A DNA stretch of 64,000 nucleotides from assembly GCF_040289685.1 (NCBI RefSeq), contig NZ_PSLQ01000010.1:6116-70115 (forward strand), read 5' to 3'. This document shows positions 37,257 to 46,213 of this stretch, in pieces. The DNA comes from Pyrinomonas sp040289685 (GTDB taxonomy: Bacteria > Acidobacteriota > Blastocatellia > Pyrinomonadales > Pyrinomonadaceae). The notes beneath the pieces are model-generated. The model did not search any database and was not told the origin of the DNA. It saw only the letters and a list, made by a program, of their open reading frames with translations. The translations under genes and the position numbers were made by a program. Each line of letters begins with the position of its first letter. Position 1 is the first letter of the stretch.

Positions 37257-37603
37257 ATAACGAAGCTATCGTCGTCCTGATCACGGCGCCGAGTCGCGAG
37301 GAGGGATCGCGTTTGGCCGAAATGTTGGTCGGCTCTCGCCTCGCTGCCTGCGTTCAACTCATGCCCGAGATGGAATCGGTCTATCATTGGCAAGGCGCGG
37401 TTCACCGCGATCCGGAAATACTTCTCATCGTGAAGACGACGCGCGCGCGCTTTGCCGAACTCGAACAACAGGTGCGCGCGCTTCACAGCTACCAGACCCC
37501 GGAAATCATCGCCCTGCCCATCGTGGAATCTTCCGCCCCGTATCTCTCTTGGCTCGTCGAAAACGTCGGCAATCGCGCCAAAGCAGCGCGCGAAGAGGAG
37601 TAA
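37253..37603 (+). CDS. cutA: Divalent-cation tolerance protein CutA
   Basis: A 116-residue trimeric ferredoxin-like protein. Signature residues: VLITAPSREEGSRLAEMLVGSRLAACVQ, YHWQGAVHRDPEILLIVKT and HSYQTPEIIALPI. The ATG at 37253 overlaps the stop of the preceding gene. Linked to copper or divalent-metal tolerance in E. coli; in most bacteria its task is uncertain. Confidence 0.95.
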   Translation: MNNEAIVVLITAPSREEGSRLAEMLVGSRLAACVQLMPEMESVYHWQGAVHRDPEILLIVKTTRARFAELEQQVRALHSYQTPEIIALPIVESSAPYLSWLVENVGNRAKAAREEE

Positions 37604-37933
37604 GCACGCGCCGGCGATGCGGAGCTGTCTCGGTTTCAATCTCGCGCGCTGTACAAGATCAAGATAAGGATAAAGAGAGGGTTCAACTTGCGCCTTCCTT
37701 CCCAAGTTTCANNNNNNNNNNNNNNNNNNNNNNNNNNNNNNNNNNNNNNNNNNNNNNNNNNNNNNTGGAGATACTTACTACTGCCGATGGTTGATGACGG
37801 CGCGGGCCTGTGCCACCGCCGCGTGGGGCAGCGCCTCGCATCGGTCGCGGTTCGCTCGTCGGTTGGGCTTGCGGGTAGCCTTTGCCCGCGCGGCGGTCGC
37901 CCCTGTTTTTCAGCGGCTGGCGACGGCTTGTCG
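37604..37933. other. 330-bp intergenic region containing the assembly gap
   Basis: Between cutA (plus) and the end of the LOG gene (minus). Bases 37655-37680 are purine-rich with GATAAG-like steps just before the gap, which may be where the assembly broke on a repeat. No gene is supported. Confidence 0.5.
37712..37765. other. Assembly gap of 54 N
   Basis: Bases 37712-37765 are all N. Real distance and continuity of the two sides are therefore unproven; gene order across this point should be treated with care. Confidence 0.98.
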
Positions 37934-38692
37934 TTAAGACGAAAGCGATGCGTAATCGTTGGGAAGCGTTTTATCCAACTTGCGAAGCGAGCTTTGGCTC
38001 TGTTCGACGATGGCGACCGCTTCGGCGGGCGAATCGGTGATATGCATGAGAAAAAGATCCTCCTGCGCGATGTTGTGTTCGGCCAGTACGACGCTTTCGA
38101 GCCACTGTCGAAGCCCCGCCCAGTAGCTTGACCCGAAGAGGATTACGGGGAAATTTTTGATCTTGCGCGTTTGGATCAGCGTCAAGGCTTCGAATAGTTC
38201 ATCGAGCGTTCCGTATCCGCCGGGGAAGATGATGAACGCCGTGCTGTACTTGACGAACATCGTCTTGCGCACGAAGAAGTATTTGAACGTGAGCGACCGA
38301 GTTTGATAGGGATTAGGTTTCTGCTCGAACGGCAGTTCAATGTTGCAGCCGATAGAGACGCCGCCCGCTTCATACGCGCCGCGATTGGCCGCCTCCATGA
38401 TGCCTGGGCCGCCGCCCGTGATCACCGTGTAACCGGCGCGGACGAGGAGCGCGGCGGTCTCTTGCGCGGCGCGGTAGTAGTCGCTATCAGCGGCAGTGCG
38501 CGCCGAGCCGAAGATCGAAACGCCGCGCGTGACGGTCGCCAGTTCGTCGAAGCCGGCGACGAATTCGCCCATGATGCGGAAGACGCGCCACGTGTCGGTG
38601 TGTGTGAACTCATCTGGCTTAGGTGTCTCGAGCAGTTGTTCGTCCTGCGTGATAGGACGTTTCGCGTTCCCCTTGTTTCTCGTTTCAGCCAT
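37934..38692 (-). CDS. LOG-family protein (TIGR00730 type Rossmann fold)
   Basis: A 252-residue protein with the LOG/lysine-decarboxylase-like motifs GGGPGIMEAANRGA and PGGYGTLDELFEAL. In characterised members these residues cleave nucleoside-5'-monophosphates such as cytokinin ribotides; here the activity is inferred. It begins VSIFGSART. Start at ATG 38692 has GGAG eight bases upstream; an earlier start at 38740 adds 16 residues. Sixty bases after fabI, probably one operon with fabI and the M48 gene. Confidence 0.9.
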   Translation of the reverse strand: MAETRNKGNAKRPITQDEQLLETPKPDEFTHTDTWRVFRIMGEFVAGFDELATVTRGVSIFGSARTAADSDYYRAAQETAALLVRAGYTVITGGGPGIMEAANRGAYEAGGVSIGCNIELPFEQKPNPYQTRSLTFKYFFVRKTMFVKYSTAFIIFPGGYGTLDELFEALTLIQTRKIKNFPVILFGSSYWAGLRQWLESVVLAEHNIAQEDLFLMHITDSPAEAVAIVEQSQSSLRKLDKTLPNDYASLSS

Positions 38693-38752
38693 GTTCGTCT
38701 CCGGCAAAAGACAATGCTCCGCCCGCCCACCTTCTCGCAAAGTGTGCCTCGT

Positions 38753-39514
38753 TCAAAAGCCCATGATGTTGTAGCCGCAATCGACGTGAATGACTTCGCC
38801 GGTGATCCCTGTGGCGAGCGGGCTGCAAAGGAAGAGAGCGACGTTGGCCACTTCGCGCGCCTCGACGTTGCGACGCAGCGGAGAGCGTTCGGCATGATGC
38901 TTGAGCATGACGTTGAGGTTGCCGATGCCGCGCGCGGCGAGCGTCTGGATCGGACCGGCACTGATGGCGTTGACGCGGATGTTGCGCGGACCTAATTCCG
39001 CCGCTAGGTAGCGCGTGCTCGCTTCGAGCGCCGCTTTGGCGACGCCCATCACATTGTAGTTGGGGACGACCTTTTCCGCGCCGTAGTAAGTCATCGTCAC
39101 GATGCTGCCGCCGTCGGTCATCAGGGGCGCTGCCGCGCGCGCCAGTTCCGTCAGCGAATAAGCGCTGATGTCAAGCGCTGTCAGAAAAGCTTCGCGCGAT
39201 GTATCGAGGTAGGCGCCTTCGAGCGCTTCGCGCGGCGCATAGGCGATGCTGTGAATGAGAAAGTCCAAGCGTCCGAACTCTTGGCGCAGGCGGGCGAACG
39301 TTTGGTCCACCTCTTCGGTCCTCGTTACATCGCACTGCAATGTGAGCGTTCCGTTGATGGTCTGCGCTAATTCTTCGACGTTCTCCCGCAAACGCTCGTT
39401 CTGATAGGTTAGAGCCAAGCGCGCACCCGCTCCGGCCAAGGCTTGTGCCGTCGCCCAAGCGATGGAACGTTTGTTGGCCACACCGAAGACGATGCCTTGT
39501 TTGCCTTGTAACAT
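38753..39514 (-). CDS. fabI: Enoyl-[acyl-carrier-protein] reductase (NADH)
   Basis: A 253-residue short-chain dehydrogenase that performs the last step of each fatty-acid elongation cycle. N-terminal GVANKRSIAWATAQAL is the FabI form of the cofactor motif; the active site is Tyr143/144, Tyr153 and Lys160 in the Y-x6-K arrangement. The C-terminus GYNIMGF is typical. Target of triclosan-like inhibitors in other bacteria. Start ATG has GAGGAA upstream. Lies 25 bases after the M48 gene. Confidence 0.96.
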   Translation of the reverse strand: MLQGKQGIVFGVANKRSIAWATAQALAGAGARLALTYQNERLRENVEELAQTINGTLTLQCDVTRTEEVDQTFARLRQEFGRLDFLIHSIAYAPREALEGAYLDTSREAFLTALDISAYSLTELARAAAPLMTDGGSIVTMTYYGAEKVVPNYNVMGVAKAALEASTRYLAAELGPRNIRVNAISAGPIQTLAARGIGNLNVMLKHHAERSPLRRNVEAREVANVALFLCSPLATGITGEVIHVDCGYNIMGF

Positions 39515-39539
39515 AGATCCGTTCCTCGTCGAAGGAGAT

Positions 39540-40511
39540 TTATGCGGCGACGCTTGTGTGTGCGCCGTTCAGCACGCGTTCGTACTCGCCGCTTTCAACC
39601 CATCTCAAGATTTCGGAAACGCGCCAGATGGGGAAAGGATGGGTCAGGTTTGACGAGACCACATCGGCCCAGAAGCGGTCGAGCACGCTTTCATCGTAAC
39701 TCTTTTGAAAGTCGCGCGCTTGCTGGAGAAATTCTTGATAATCTACCTTGGAAGCGAAAGTCCCGCCACACAGCTTCATCATCGTTCTTCCGATGATGTC
39801 TGGATCCTGCGTGACGAGCAATGCCGCGCGATCGCACGACAGCTCGGCGCGTCGTGCCCAAGCGAGCAATGCCGCGCGCATCGTCCCCGATAGGATAGCG
39901 GTTGCCGCTTTAGCGATCGCGACGTTGGCGAGCGCGACGTTGGCGAGCGCTTCAAGCAGGCGCGCCGCCGTCAAATAGAGCACGTGTTCGGCGTGGACGT
40001 GACCGACCTCGTGGGCGATGACGGCGAGCACCTCTTCATCCGTCAAACGTTCGATGAGCGACGAATGGAGGACGATCACAGGGCGCTCGACGCCGCCCGT
40101 AAAAGCGTTGACGATCGGGTTCTGTTGGACGAAAAGTTCCGGCATATCGACGCCCAGCGTCGTGCAGGCGACTTGAAGCTTGGCGTAAAGATCCGGGCAC
40201 TGTCGCGGCGTCACATGCACGGCGCTCGCCATGAAGATGACGCGAATGGCCGATTCGCCCGTCACCGCCAAAAACTTCTTGAGGGCCGAATCTATGCCCG
40301 GAATAGCGCGCAGCGCCGCGAGCGCGCGGCTATCGGCTGGATGGACGTAAGCGTGTTTGTCGAGATCGGGAAACTTCTTGTGCGGGCGATCCGACAGCGG
40401 CAAGCGACAACGTCCGCAGCGCGCCTCGCCGGAACTTCCAGCGCGCGTGTGGTTCAACTGCCCACAGTAGCGACACCTGATGGTGCTGTTGCCATCGAAA
40501 TTCAAAGCCAT
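39540..40511 (-). CDS. M48-family metallopeptidase with N-terminal zinc ribbon
   Basis: A 323-residue protein. Residues 13-35 hold a zinc ribbon (CRYCG...CGRCR). The peptidase part has HEVGH at 167-171 and the Glu223 third-ligand motif AELSCDRA. A hydrophobic helix at about 180-205 follows the active site. Bases 39921-39950 are a perfect tandem 15-bp duplication that encodes an ALANV repeat in this helix. AAAGGA precedes the ATG. Fused ribbon-protease forms occur in several bacteria; substrate unknown. Confidence 0.87.
   Translation of the reverse strand: MALNFDGNSTIRCRYCGQLNHTRAGSSGEARCGRCRLPLSDRPHKKFPDLDKHAYVHPADSRALAALRAIPGIDSALKKFLAVTGESAIRVIFMASAVHVTPRQCPDLYAKLQVACTTLGVDMPELFVQQNPIVNAFTGGVERPVIVLHSSLIERLTDEEVLAVIAHEVGHVHAEHVLYLTAARLLEALANVALANVAIAKAATAILSGTMRAALLAWARRAELSCDRAALLVTQDPDIIGRTMMKLCGGTFASKVDYQEFLQQARDFQKSYDESVLDRFWADVVSSNLTHPFPIWRVSEILRWVESGEYERVLNGAHTSVAA
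39921..39950. repeat. Perfect tandem duplication of 15 bp inside the M48 gene
   Basis: GACGTTGGCGAGCGC occurs at 39921-39935 and again at 39936-39950. The unit is a multiple of three, so the reading frame is kept and the product gains an ALANV duplicate next to its active-site helix. Confidence 0.9.
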
Positions 40512-40629
40512 GTGCGATCCTTTCTTAATGCGCCGCAGCGCAACGATAGAAGTATCGTTGATTCACGGTTACCAGAGCAAGCGGTGACGAGGCGGAGAAG
40601 CGCGCGTCGCCTTTTCTTTAGCGGTCTGT

Positions 40630-40635
40630 TAAAAT
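40630..40635 (+). promoter_or_regulatory. -10 box placed for leaderless TPR-gene transcript
   Basis: TAAAAT at 40630-40635 ends five bases before ATG 40641, and there is no ribosome site. The expected start is the A of the ATG. No good -35 is visible. Confidence 0.4.
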
Positions 40636-40640
40636 TCCTC

Positions 40641-41411
40641 ATGAGAGCGGTGAAAGGGAAAAATCTTCTATTCGCGCTGGCCGGCTTGTGCGTCGGGTTC
40701 CTGATCGGGTTCGCGCTGGCGAACTCGCTCGGCGTCCGACCACGCCCTGTGCCTGATCAGCCTGTTGGGCCAGCGACGCGCGATGCAGGCTTGCTCTCGC
40801 GCGAAGAGATCGAGCGGGCGGTAGCGCGCGCCGATGCCGAGCCGGACAACGTCGAGTTGCAGCGGTCGCTCGGCCGCGCGCTGCACCTTTACTCTGTCGA
40901 GGCCAATTCGCCCGAAGCGCTCGCTGCGGCCATTCGCCTTCTGCGTCGCGCGCACGACATCGGCGCAGATCAGACGGATGATCTGCTCGCCCTCGCCAAC
41001 GCGCTTTTCGATAGCGGTCGGTTGTACGACCGGGCGCAGCTTGCCGAAGCGCGGTCGCTTTACCAACGAGTCCTTGCGCGCAAGCCGAACGATGCGGAAC
41101 TCATCGCGCGCGTCGGCTGGACCTTTTATTTCGAACGTCCGCCTAAGATCGCAGAGGCCGAGCGAGCCTTCAGAAGCGCTCTGGAAGCGGCGCCAACGCA
41201 GGAATCGGCGCTGCAGGGAATGATCGTCGCGCTCATCGCGGCAGAAGATTTCGAGCGAGCGCAAAAGTATTTGACGGAACTCGAGCGCGCCAACCGTTTG
41301 AATCCAGCGTTGCCGGATTTACGCGCCCTTTGGGAGGTGCGACGCAACCGGTCCGCTGAAAGACGTGCGACCGCGTCGCTGGATTCGGCGAACGACACGC
41401 GCACTCGATGA
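40641..41411 (+). CDS. Membrane-anchored TPR protein
   Basis: A 256-residue protein with an N-terminal membrane segment (about 7-27, LLFALAGLCVGFLIGFALA) and TPR-like helical repeats, e.g. DAELIARVGWTFYFERPPKIAEAERAFRSALE and QESALQGMIVALIAAEDFERAQKYL. The arrangement recalls cytochrome-c-biogenesis CcmH/CycH-type TPR proteins, but no heme-lyase genes are adjacent. Frame continues upstream to 39984 but that part is antisense to the M48 gene. Divergent from M48, ten bases before the next small gene. Confidence 0.82.
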   Translation: MRAVKGKNLLFALAGLCVGFLIGFALANSLGVRPRPVPDQPVGPATRDAGLLSREEIERAVARADAEPDNVELQRSLGRALHLYSVEANSPEALAAAIRLLRRAHDIGADQTDDLLALANALFDSGRLYDRAQLAEARSLYQRVLARKPNDAELIARVGWTFYFERPPKIAEAERAFRSALEAAPTQESALQGMIVALIAAEDFERAQKYLTELERANRLNPALPDLRALWEVRRNRSAERRATASLDSANDTRTR

Positions 41412-41421
41412 GTGAAATCGG

Positions 41422-41697
41422 ATGAAATTCGTCATCGTTGCAAGTCTAATCGCGGCACTGTCGCTCTTCCTCGCTTGGAAGTTGCGTCCGTACTTTCTGT
41501 TTCTGCGCGAAGCCTGGCGCTTCGCGAGCGAGGTCAAACGGACGACCGAAACCCGACGCGCGCCGCCGTCGAGGAGCGAAAGCTTGGTTCGTTGCGCGTC
41601 TTGCGGCGTGCTGATCCCAGCCTCGCGCGCGCTCGTCTCGCGCCATCCTTCGGTCGTTTATTGTTCTGATGCTTGCATGCGGCAACGGCAGGGATGA
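41422..41697 (+). CDS. Small membrane protein with C-terminal zinc finger
   Basis: A 91-residue protein: one N-terminal membrane helix (residues 3-19), a basic linker and a Cys4-type finger (CASCGVLIP...YCSDAC). The layout resembles the PP0621 family of small proteins. A 257-base frame in another phase (41412) is a shadow. Probably co-transcribed with the TPR gene, ten bases upstream. Confidence 0.75.
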   Translation: MKFVIVASLIAALSLFLAWKLRPYFLFLREAWRFASEVKRTTETRRAPPSRSESLVRCASCGVLIPASRALVSRHPSVVYCSDACMRQRQG

Positions 41698-42009
41698 CGC
41701 GCTCGTCGAAACAACTCATGGCGCGCCGACTGAGGCGATGCGATGATCTTGTCTCGGAGTTTTTCAATAAAGGGGAATTTAGGTCGGATCGCCAAAAGGC
41801 CCTTCGGAAAGGCGACGCCGCCCTCGTTTCGAATCTTTTCGCTTGCCTCTCGGTTGTGGAAAGGTCGCGATAGCGCTTTCCGCCATGCGTGCTCTTCAGT
41901 TGAGACCCGCGCGTGGCGCGAACTGAATTGCATCTCCTGGCGAGTCGCGAAGCAAGTTCGAGATGAAATCGGCCCTCGCTGAGCGAAAGGCCGTTGGGTT
42001 ACGGTTCGA
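41698..42009. other. 312-bp convergent spacer with hairpin
   Basis: No gene supported between the finger protein (plus) and MFS gene (minus). It contains a compound hairpin at 41895-41927. Confidence 0.55.
41895..41927. other. Compound hairpin in convergent spacer
   Basis: TTCAGTT (41895-41901) pairs with AACTGAA (41921-41927). A second stem CGCGC/GCGCG (41908-41912, 41916-41920) stacks inside it on one side, leaving a six-base bulge. There is no T run. Confidence 0.5.
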
Positions 42010-43419
42010 TCACGTCTCTCGCGCTAGGTTGCCGGTCCAGCGAGCGCCGCAGAAGAAGAAAAACGCCGAGGCAGCGAGAAGAAGCGGTGTGATCAGCAGG
42101 GCTACCGACAAGTGTTGCCGCGTCGGATCAATGCCCAGCGCCGCGCCCGCTGCGGCGAACAGCGGCAACCGCCCGTCTCTGATCGCATCGGAGATGACGC
42201 CGACGGCGGCACGTGAAATGGCATCGCCGAAAGCGTGTATGATGACGATGTTGAGCGCAACTGCTGTGGCCCTCTCCGTCGCGGCGACACTTTGCAGCAG
42301 GATGGCGTGAAACGGCGCGTTGCTGATAAAGAGCAAGATGACGGCGGTGAATGTTGCTGGCAGGTAGATTGCCGGCTCATCGGCGATGAGCGCGGCAAGC
42401 GTCGGCAAAATGGCCAGCAGCGTGCTCGCCGCGCAGACGCCGAAATAAGCATCGCGTCTTCGTCTTGCAATCCGGTCTGATACCCATCCGCCGCCGAACG
42501 TGCCGATGGCGCCGCCGAGCAACGCGATGATGCCGAGCGTGATAGCCGCTCCCGTTTCCGACATCCCCTTGTCGCGCGCCAGCAGAACGGTTGCCCACGT
42601 GGCGAACGCGCCGAGCGCTGCCGTGAGCGCCGTGTAACCTGCCGTCGAAATGAACCAATCGCGCGTGCACAGGATGCGGCGCGTCGTGACCCACCAGGGG
42701 CCGGGCTTCGTCCGGCGTTCGCTTCTGCGATCCATCGCGCCACGCGGCGGTTCGCGCAATAGCCAAACGAAGGCGGCGGTGGCGAGGCCAGGGAGACCGA
42801 CGAGCATGAAGGCCGTGCGCCAGCCGAAGAAGTGGGCTAGCACGCCGCCGATGACGAACCCCAGCGCGAAACCGACGGGAATCGCCGCTTGAAAGATGCC
42901 GAGCGCCGTTGCCCTCTGTTGAGGCGGAAAATAATCGGCGATCAAACTCGGCGTAATCGTCGAGTAAGCTGATTCGCCTATGCCGACCAGCGCGCGCACC
43001 GAGCAGAGCACGAAAGCCGCCGTCGAAAGCGTGACTTCGGGACCAAGAAGCGACAACGTCCGATGCCCGTCGGTTACGAACTCGGTGGCGACGCCGGTCA
43101 ACGCTGTGGCGATGCTCCAGATAACTGCGGCCACGGCCATCAGGCGCGCTCTCGGAAGACGGTCGCCGAGCAGACCGAACAACGGTGCGAAGAAGGTGAA
43201 GGAGAGCAGAAGAGAAGCTTCAATATATCCGAGTTCCGTATCGCTCAGACCGAGCTTCGGGTCGCGCAACATCAATGGGGCGACTGCTGGCAGAACCTGT
43301 CGGTCGATGTAGTTGAGGAAGTTAACCAACGTCAGGAGCGCGAGCGCATAGGTCGAATAGCGCATAGCCGTTGTGCGCGCGCGCACGCCTTCGAAGAAGA
43401 CTCGTGCGACGATCTTCAT
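42010..43419 (-). CDS. MFS transporter (spinster-like)
   Basis: A 469-residue major-facilitator protein with about 12 hydrophobic segments. N-terminal LVNFLNYIDRQVLPAVAPLM and GLLGDRLPRARLMAVAAVIWSIATALTG are the first two helices with the G-D-R-x-P-R loop. The DRQ opening is characteristic of the spinster-like (Spns) branch; substrate unknown. AAGGAG lies five bases before the ATG. Confidence 0.87.
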   Translation of the reverse strand: MKIVARVFFEGVRARTTAMRYSTYALALLTLVNFLNYIDRQVLPAVAPLMLRDPKLGLSDTELGYIEASLLLSFTFFAPLFGLLGDRLPRARLMAVAAVIWSIATALTGVATEFVTDGHRTLSLLGPEVTLSTAAFVLCSVRALVGIGESAYSTITPSLIADYFPPQQRATALGIFQAAIPVGFALGFVIGGVLAHFFGWRTAFMLVGLPGLATAAFVWLLREPPRGAMDRRSERRTKPGPWWVTTRRILCTRDWFISTAGYTALTAALGAFATWATVLLARDKGMSETGAAITLGIIALLGGAIGTFGGGWVSDRIARRRRDAYFGVCAASTLLAILPTLAALIADEPAIYLPATFTAVILLFISNAPFHAILLQSVAATERATAVALNIVIIHAFGDAISRAAVGVISDAIRDGRLPLFAAAGAALGIDPTRQHLSVALLITPLLLAASAFFFFCGARWTGNLARET

Positions 43420-43498
43420 TCGTCTCCTTGTGGACTTCGGAAATCGTTCACAGCGATCCGTTCGGTTTGGTCATGTTCTTTGGCGACATGCTGTGGAG

Positions 43499-44389
43499 CT
43501 AGCGCGCGACGAGCAGTTCCAAAACGACCGGCACGATATCGACGAGCGAACGCACGCGCTCAGCCACGAGTTCGCATCCAGCACCCCAAGCTAGTGTCGG
43601 CACGTCGTTGAGGGTGTGGTTGTGTGTGCTCAGATCCTCTATGTTGCCATGGTCGCTGGTGACGATGATCGTCGTGCGACCGAGGTCGACGGCGGCAATG
43701 GTCCGACGCACGAAGCGCGCAAGCTGCTCCAGCGTGCGCTGGGCTGTATCCATGTCCTGTGCGTGCCCGATGCGGTCCGTCAGAAAATATTCGTAGAGCG
43801 TGAAACGGTGTTGGGCGGCAAGGCGCGCCAATATCTCTGCAGCCTCCTCTGCCGAACGGATCTCAACCCCCTCTCCGCGGGCGATCAATTCAGCGTTGGT
43901 GAAATCATGAAACAGGGCGCGACCTGCGCGCAGCTCCTCCAATGTGCGAAACGGCAGACCAGCGGCTTCCACGGCAACCGTGGTCGCCGATACCCAGCGC
44001 GGACGTTCCTGAAAGAAACGGTGCGTATAAGCGTTGGCGAACGTGTTGGGGCCGATGCCTCTTTGTTGTAGGCGAACGAAGATCGAATATTCGTGCAACA
44101 GCGCGCGCAGCGGTTGATCGGGAAAGCCTTGCTTGTGTTGTCCGCGCAAAAGCGGTGCGTTGATGCCGGTGAGAATCGTCGTCTGACCGGAGGCGCTTTG
44201 GGGGCGCCCTTCGACTCCGAGCCGCGCGTCGGTGCGCGCCATGCGCCCGCCGTTCCACACTTCTTTCGTCGTTTGATCGGCAAAAACGGCGAGCGGCGCG
44301 GCCCTTTCGCCAAGCAAATAGAGCGGGTTCTGTGGAGAGCGCGCGCCGATGCCGAGCCCGTCGATGAAAATCAAGAGCACGGAGGACAT
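43499..44389 (-). CDS. Alkaline-phosphatase-superfamily metalloenzyme (phosphomutase-like)
   Basis: A 296-residue protein. N-terminal FIDGLGIGARSP gives the first metal Asp; SASGQTTILTG holds the nucleophile Thr/Ser region; the C-terminal TSDHGNIEDLST and HT.NDVPTLAWG hold the second metal site. It resembles small metalloenzyme-superfamily proteins related to phosphopentomutase and phosphoglycerate mutase, without a clear substrate. Start at ATG 44389 is likely but unclear: frames extend 33 bases further and no ribosome site is present. Confidence 0.8.
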   Translation of the reverse strand: MSSVLLIFIDGLGIGARSPQNPLYLLGERAAPLAVFADQTTKEVWNGGRMARTDARLGVEGRPQSASGQTTILTGINAPLLRGQHKQGFPDQPLRALLHEYSIFVRLQQRGIGPNTFANAYTHRFFQERPRWVSATTVAVEAAGLPFRTLEELRAGRALFHDFTNAELIARGEGVEIRSAEEAAEILARLAAQHRFTLYEYFLTDRIGHAQDMDTAQRTLEQLARFVRRTIAAVDLGRTTIIVTSDHGNIEDLSTHNHTLNDVPTLAWGAGCELVAERVRSLVDIVPVVLELLVAR

Positions 44390-44626
44390 CGGCGCATTGT
44401 GTAGCATCGAGAAGGCTCGCAAAGCAAGGGGGAAAGTATGAACTTTGGATGACGCGAGCGGTGTTCCTACGATGATCTTCCCGCAGATGGAATGGCTTTA
44501 AACTCGTCTTGCGCCGCGGCGGATCAATCGTTCGGCGAGGGCGCTGTTGATCGATGGGGCGGTGGTTTAGCGAGAGGCGGTCGCTTCGCTATGTTAGCGG
44601 GCGGCGCTGTCTGGAGGTCTTGTTTT

Positions 44627-46057
44627 TCAAGATGTCTTCAGATTACGCCGCGCTGGATCCATTTGACGCAAACGATTGCCTTCGGGAATGAGCCCGCGTT
44701 CGCGGTAGAGCCGCAGCTTGTTGTGCAAGGTCTTCAAGCTGATTTGGAGCAACTCGGCGGCGCGTTTGCGGTTCCCCTCGCACTTTTGCAAAGTGCGGAG
44801 GATCATTTGCCTTTCGACCTCTTCGAGGGGAGTGCCGATGGGCAGCGTGATCGTATCTTCGTCGCGAGGGCGCGCGCGCTGGTCCACTGGGTAAGGGGCG
44901 ATGTGATGGCGTTCGATCTGCTCGCTTGAGCAGATAATCACCGCGCGTTCGATGGCGTTGCGCAGCTCGCGCACATTGCCGGGCCAATTATAAGCCTGCA
45001 ACGCTTCGAGCGCCGCTTGGCTAAGAAGGCGAGCCGGGCGGTTGTGTTTAGCAGCAAGCTGCGCGATGAGATGTTGTGCGAGCAGCGGAATGTCCTCTTT
45101 GCGCTCGCGCAAGGGTGGGAGCGCGATGGTGATGACGTTCAGCCTGTAGAGCAGGTCTTCGCGGAGCGTTCCGGCGCGCACGGCTTCCAAAGGGTCCTTG
45201 TTGGTTGCTGCCAGCACGCGGACATCAACCGGGATCTCTTGCGAACCGCCGAGCCGACGCACCTTGCGCTCTTCGAGCACGCGCAGCAGTTTGACCTGTA
45301 ACAGCGGTGGCATTTCGGCCACTTCGTCCAGAAGGAGCGTGCCGGAATTGGCTAGTTCGAAGCAGCCCTGACGACGCGCCACCGCGCCTGTAAAAGCGCC
45401 GCGTTCGTGACCGAACAGTTCCGATTCCATCAAGGTTTCGGGAATGGCCGAACAGTTGATGGCGATGAAGGGCGCTTCGCGCCGCGGGCTGAGCGCGTGA
45501 ATGGTCCGCGCCACCATCTCTTTGCCTGTGCCTGATTCGCCCGTGATCAGAACCGAGGCGGATGAGGGTGCGACCTGTTCGATCAGCGCGTAGATCTGGC
45601 GCATCGCTTCAGAGGCGCCGACCAATTCGCCGAACGCGCCGCGATCTTGAAGTTGTCGGCGCAACGCCTCGTTCTCGCGGCGCGCTTGTCCGTATTCCAC
45701 CGCCCGATCGATCACCAACCGGAGCTTGCGCATATCAACCGGCTTTTCGAAATAGTTGTAAACGTCTTCCTCTTGCAAAGCGCGCATTGCGGACTCGACT
45801 GAACCATGTTCGGTCAAGACGATAACGACGATGTCGGGGTGATGCGCGCGAATCTGTCGCAGCAAAGCAAAACCATCCAGTCGGGGGGTGGAAAGGTCCG
45901 CGATGACAACCAGAGGATGAACTTCGGCGAGGCGACGCAGCGCTGCCAAACCGTCTCTTTCAGCGACCGCTTCGTAGCCCCACGAAGCGAGATGGTCGCA
46001 CAAGTCGGCGACGAAATCCAAGTCTCCGTCAGCGATCAGGATGCGTCCCTTGCTCAT
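44627..46057 (-). CDS. Sigma-54-dependent response regulator (NtrC family)
   Basis: A 476-residue activator. Receiver (about 4-118) has phosphoacceptor Asp54 (IADLSTP), Thr in VIVLTEHGS and Lys in FEKPVD, but the usual acidic pair reads D-G-D (residues 10-12). The AAA+ domain has GESGTGKE, the sigma-54 loop GAFTGA and GTLLLDEV; the C-terminal Fis-type helix-turn-helix is KRAAELLQISLKTLHNKL. No histidine kinase is adjacent. It follows hemD by 156 bases on the same strand, so it may be read from the heme operon. Confidence 0.93.
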   Translation of the reverse strand: MSKGRILIADGDLDFVADLCDHLASWGYEAVAERDGLAALRRLAEVHPLVVIADLSTPRLDGFALLRQIRAHHPDIVVIVLTEHGSVESAMRALQEEDVYNYFEKPVDMRKLRLVIDRAVEYGQARRENEALRRQLQDRGAFGELVGASEAMRQIYALIEQVAPSSASVLITGESGTGKEMVARTIHALSPRREAPFIAINCSAIPETLMESELFGHERGAFTGAVARRQGCFELANSGTLLLDEVAEMPPLLQVKLLRVLEERKVRRLGGSQEIPVDVRVLAATNKDPLEAVRAGTLREDLLYRLNVITIALPPLRERKEDIPLLAQHLIAQLAAKHNRPARLLSQAALEALQAYNWPGNVRELRNAIERAVIICSSEQIERHHIAPYPVDQRARPRDEDTITLPIGTPLEEVERQMILRTLQKCEGNRKRAAELLQISLKTLHNKLRLYRERGLIPEGNRLRQMDPARRNLKTS

Positions 46058-46213
46058 GATTGCTTCAAGTTTAACACAAGGCGTAAGCCGTCCGCGCCTC
46101 CTGCGGGACGGAGCCGTTTCGGTAGCGACATCCGAAAAGCTTTCGGCCAGTAACTGGGCGATTGGACGGGCGCGCCATTTGTTTCGCGGATCGCGTTATT
46201 CGAGCGAAGCTGG

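Noticed and set aside
39984..40640. Upstream part of a 475-codon plus-strand frame leading into the TPR gene
   Set aside because: It is antisense to the M48 gene; the signal anchor and the TPR part begin only at ATG 40641.
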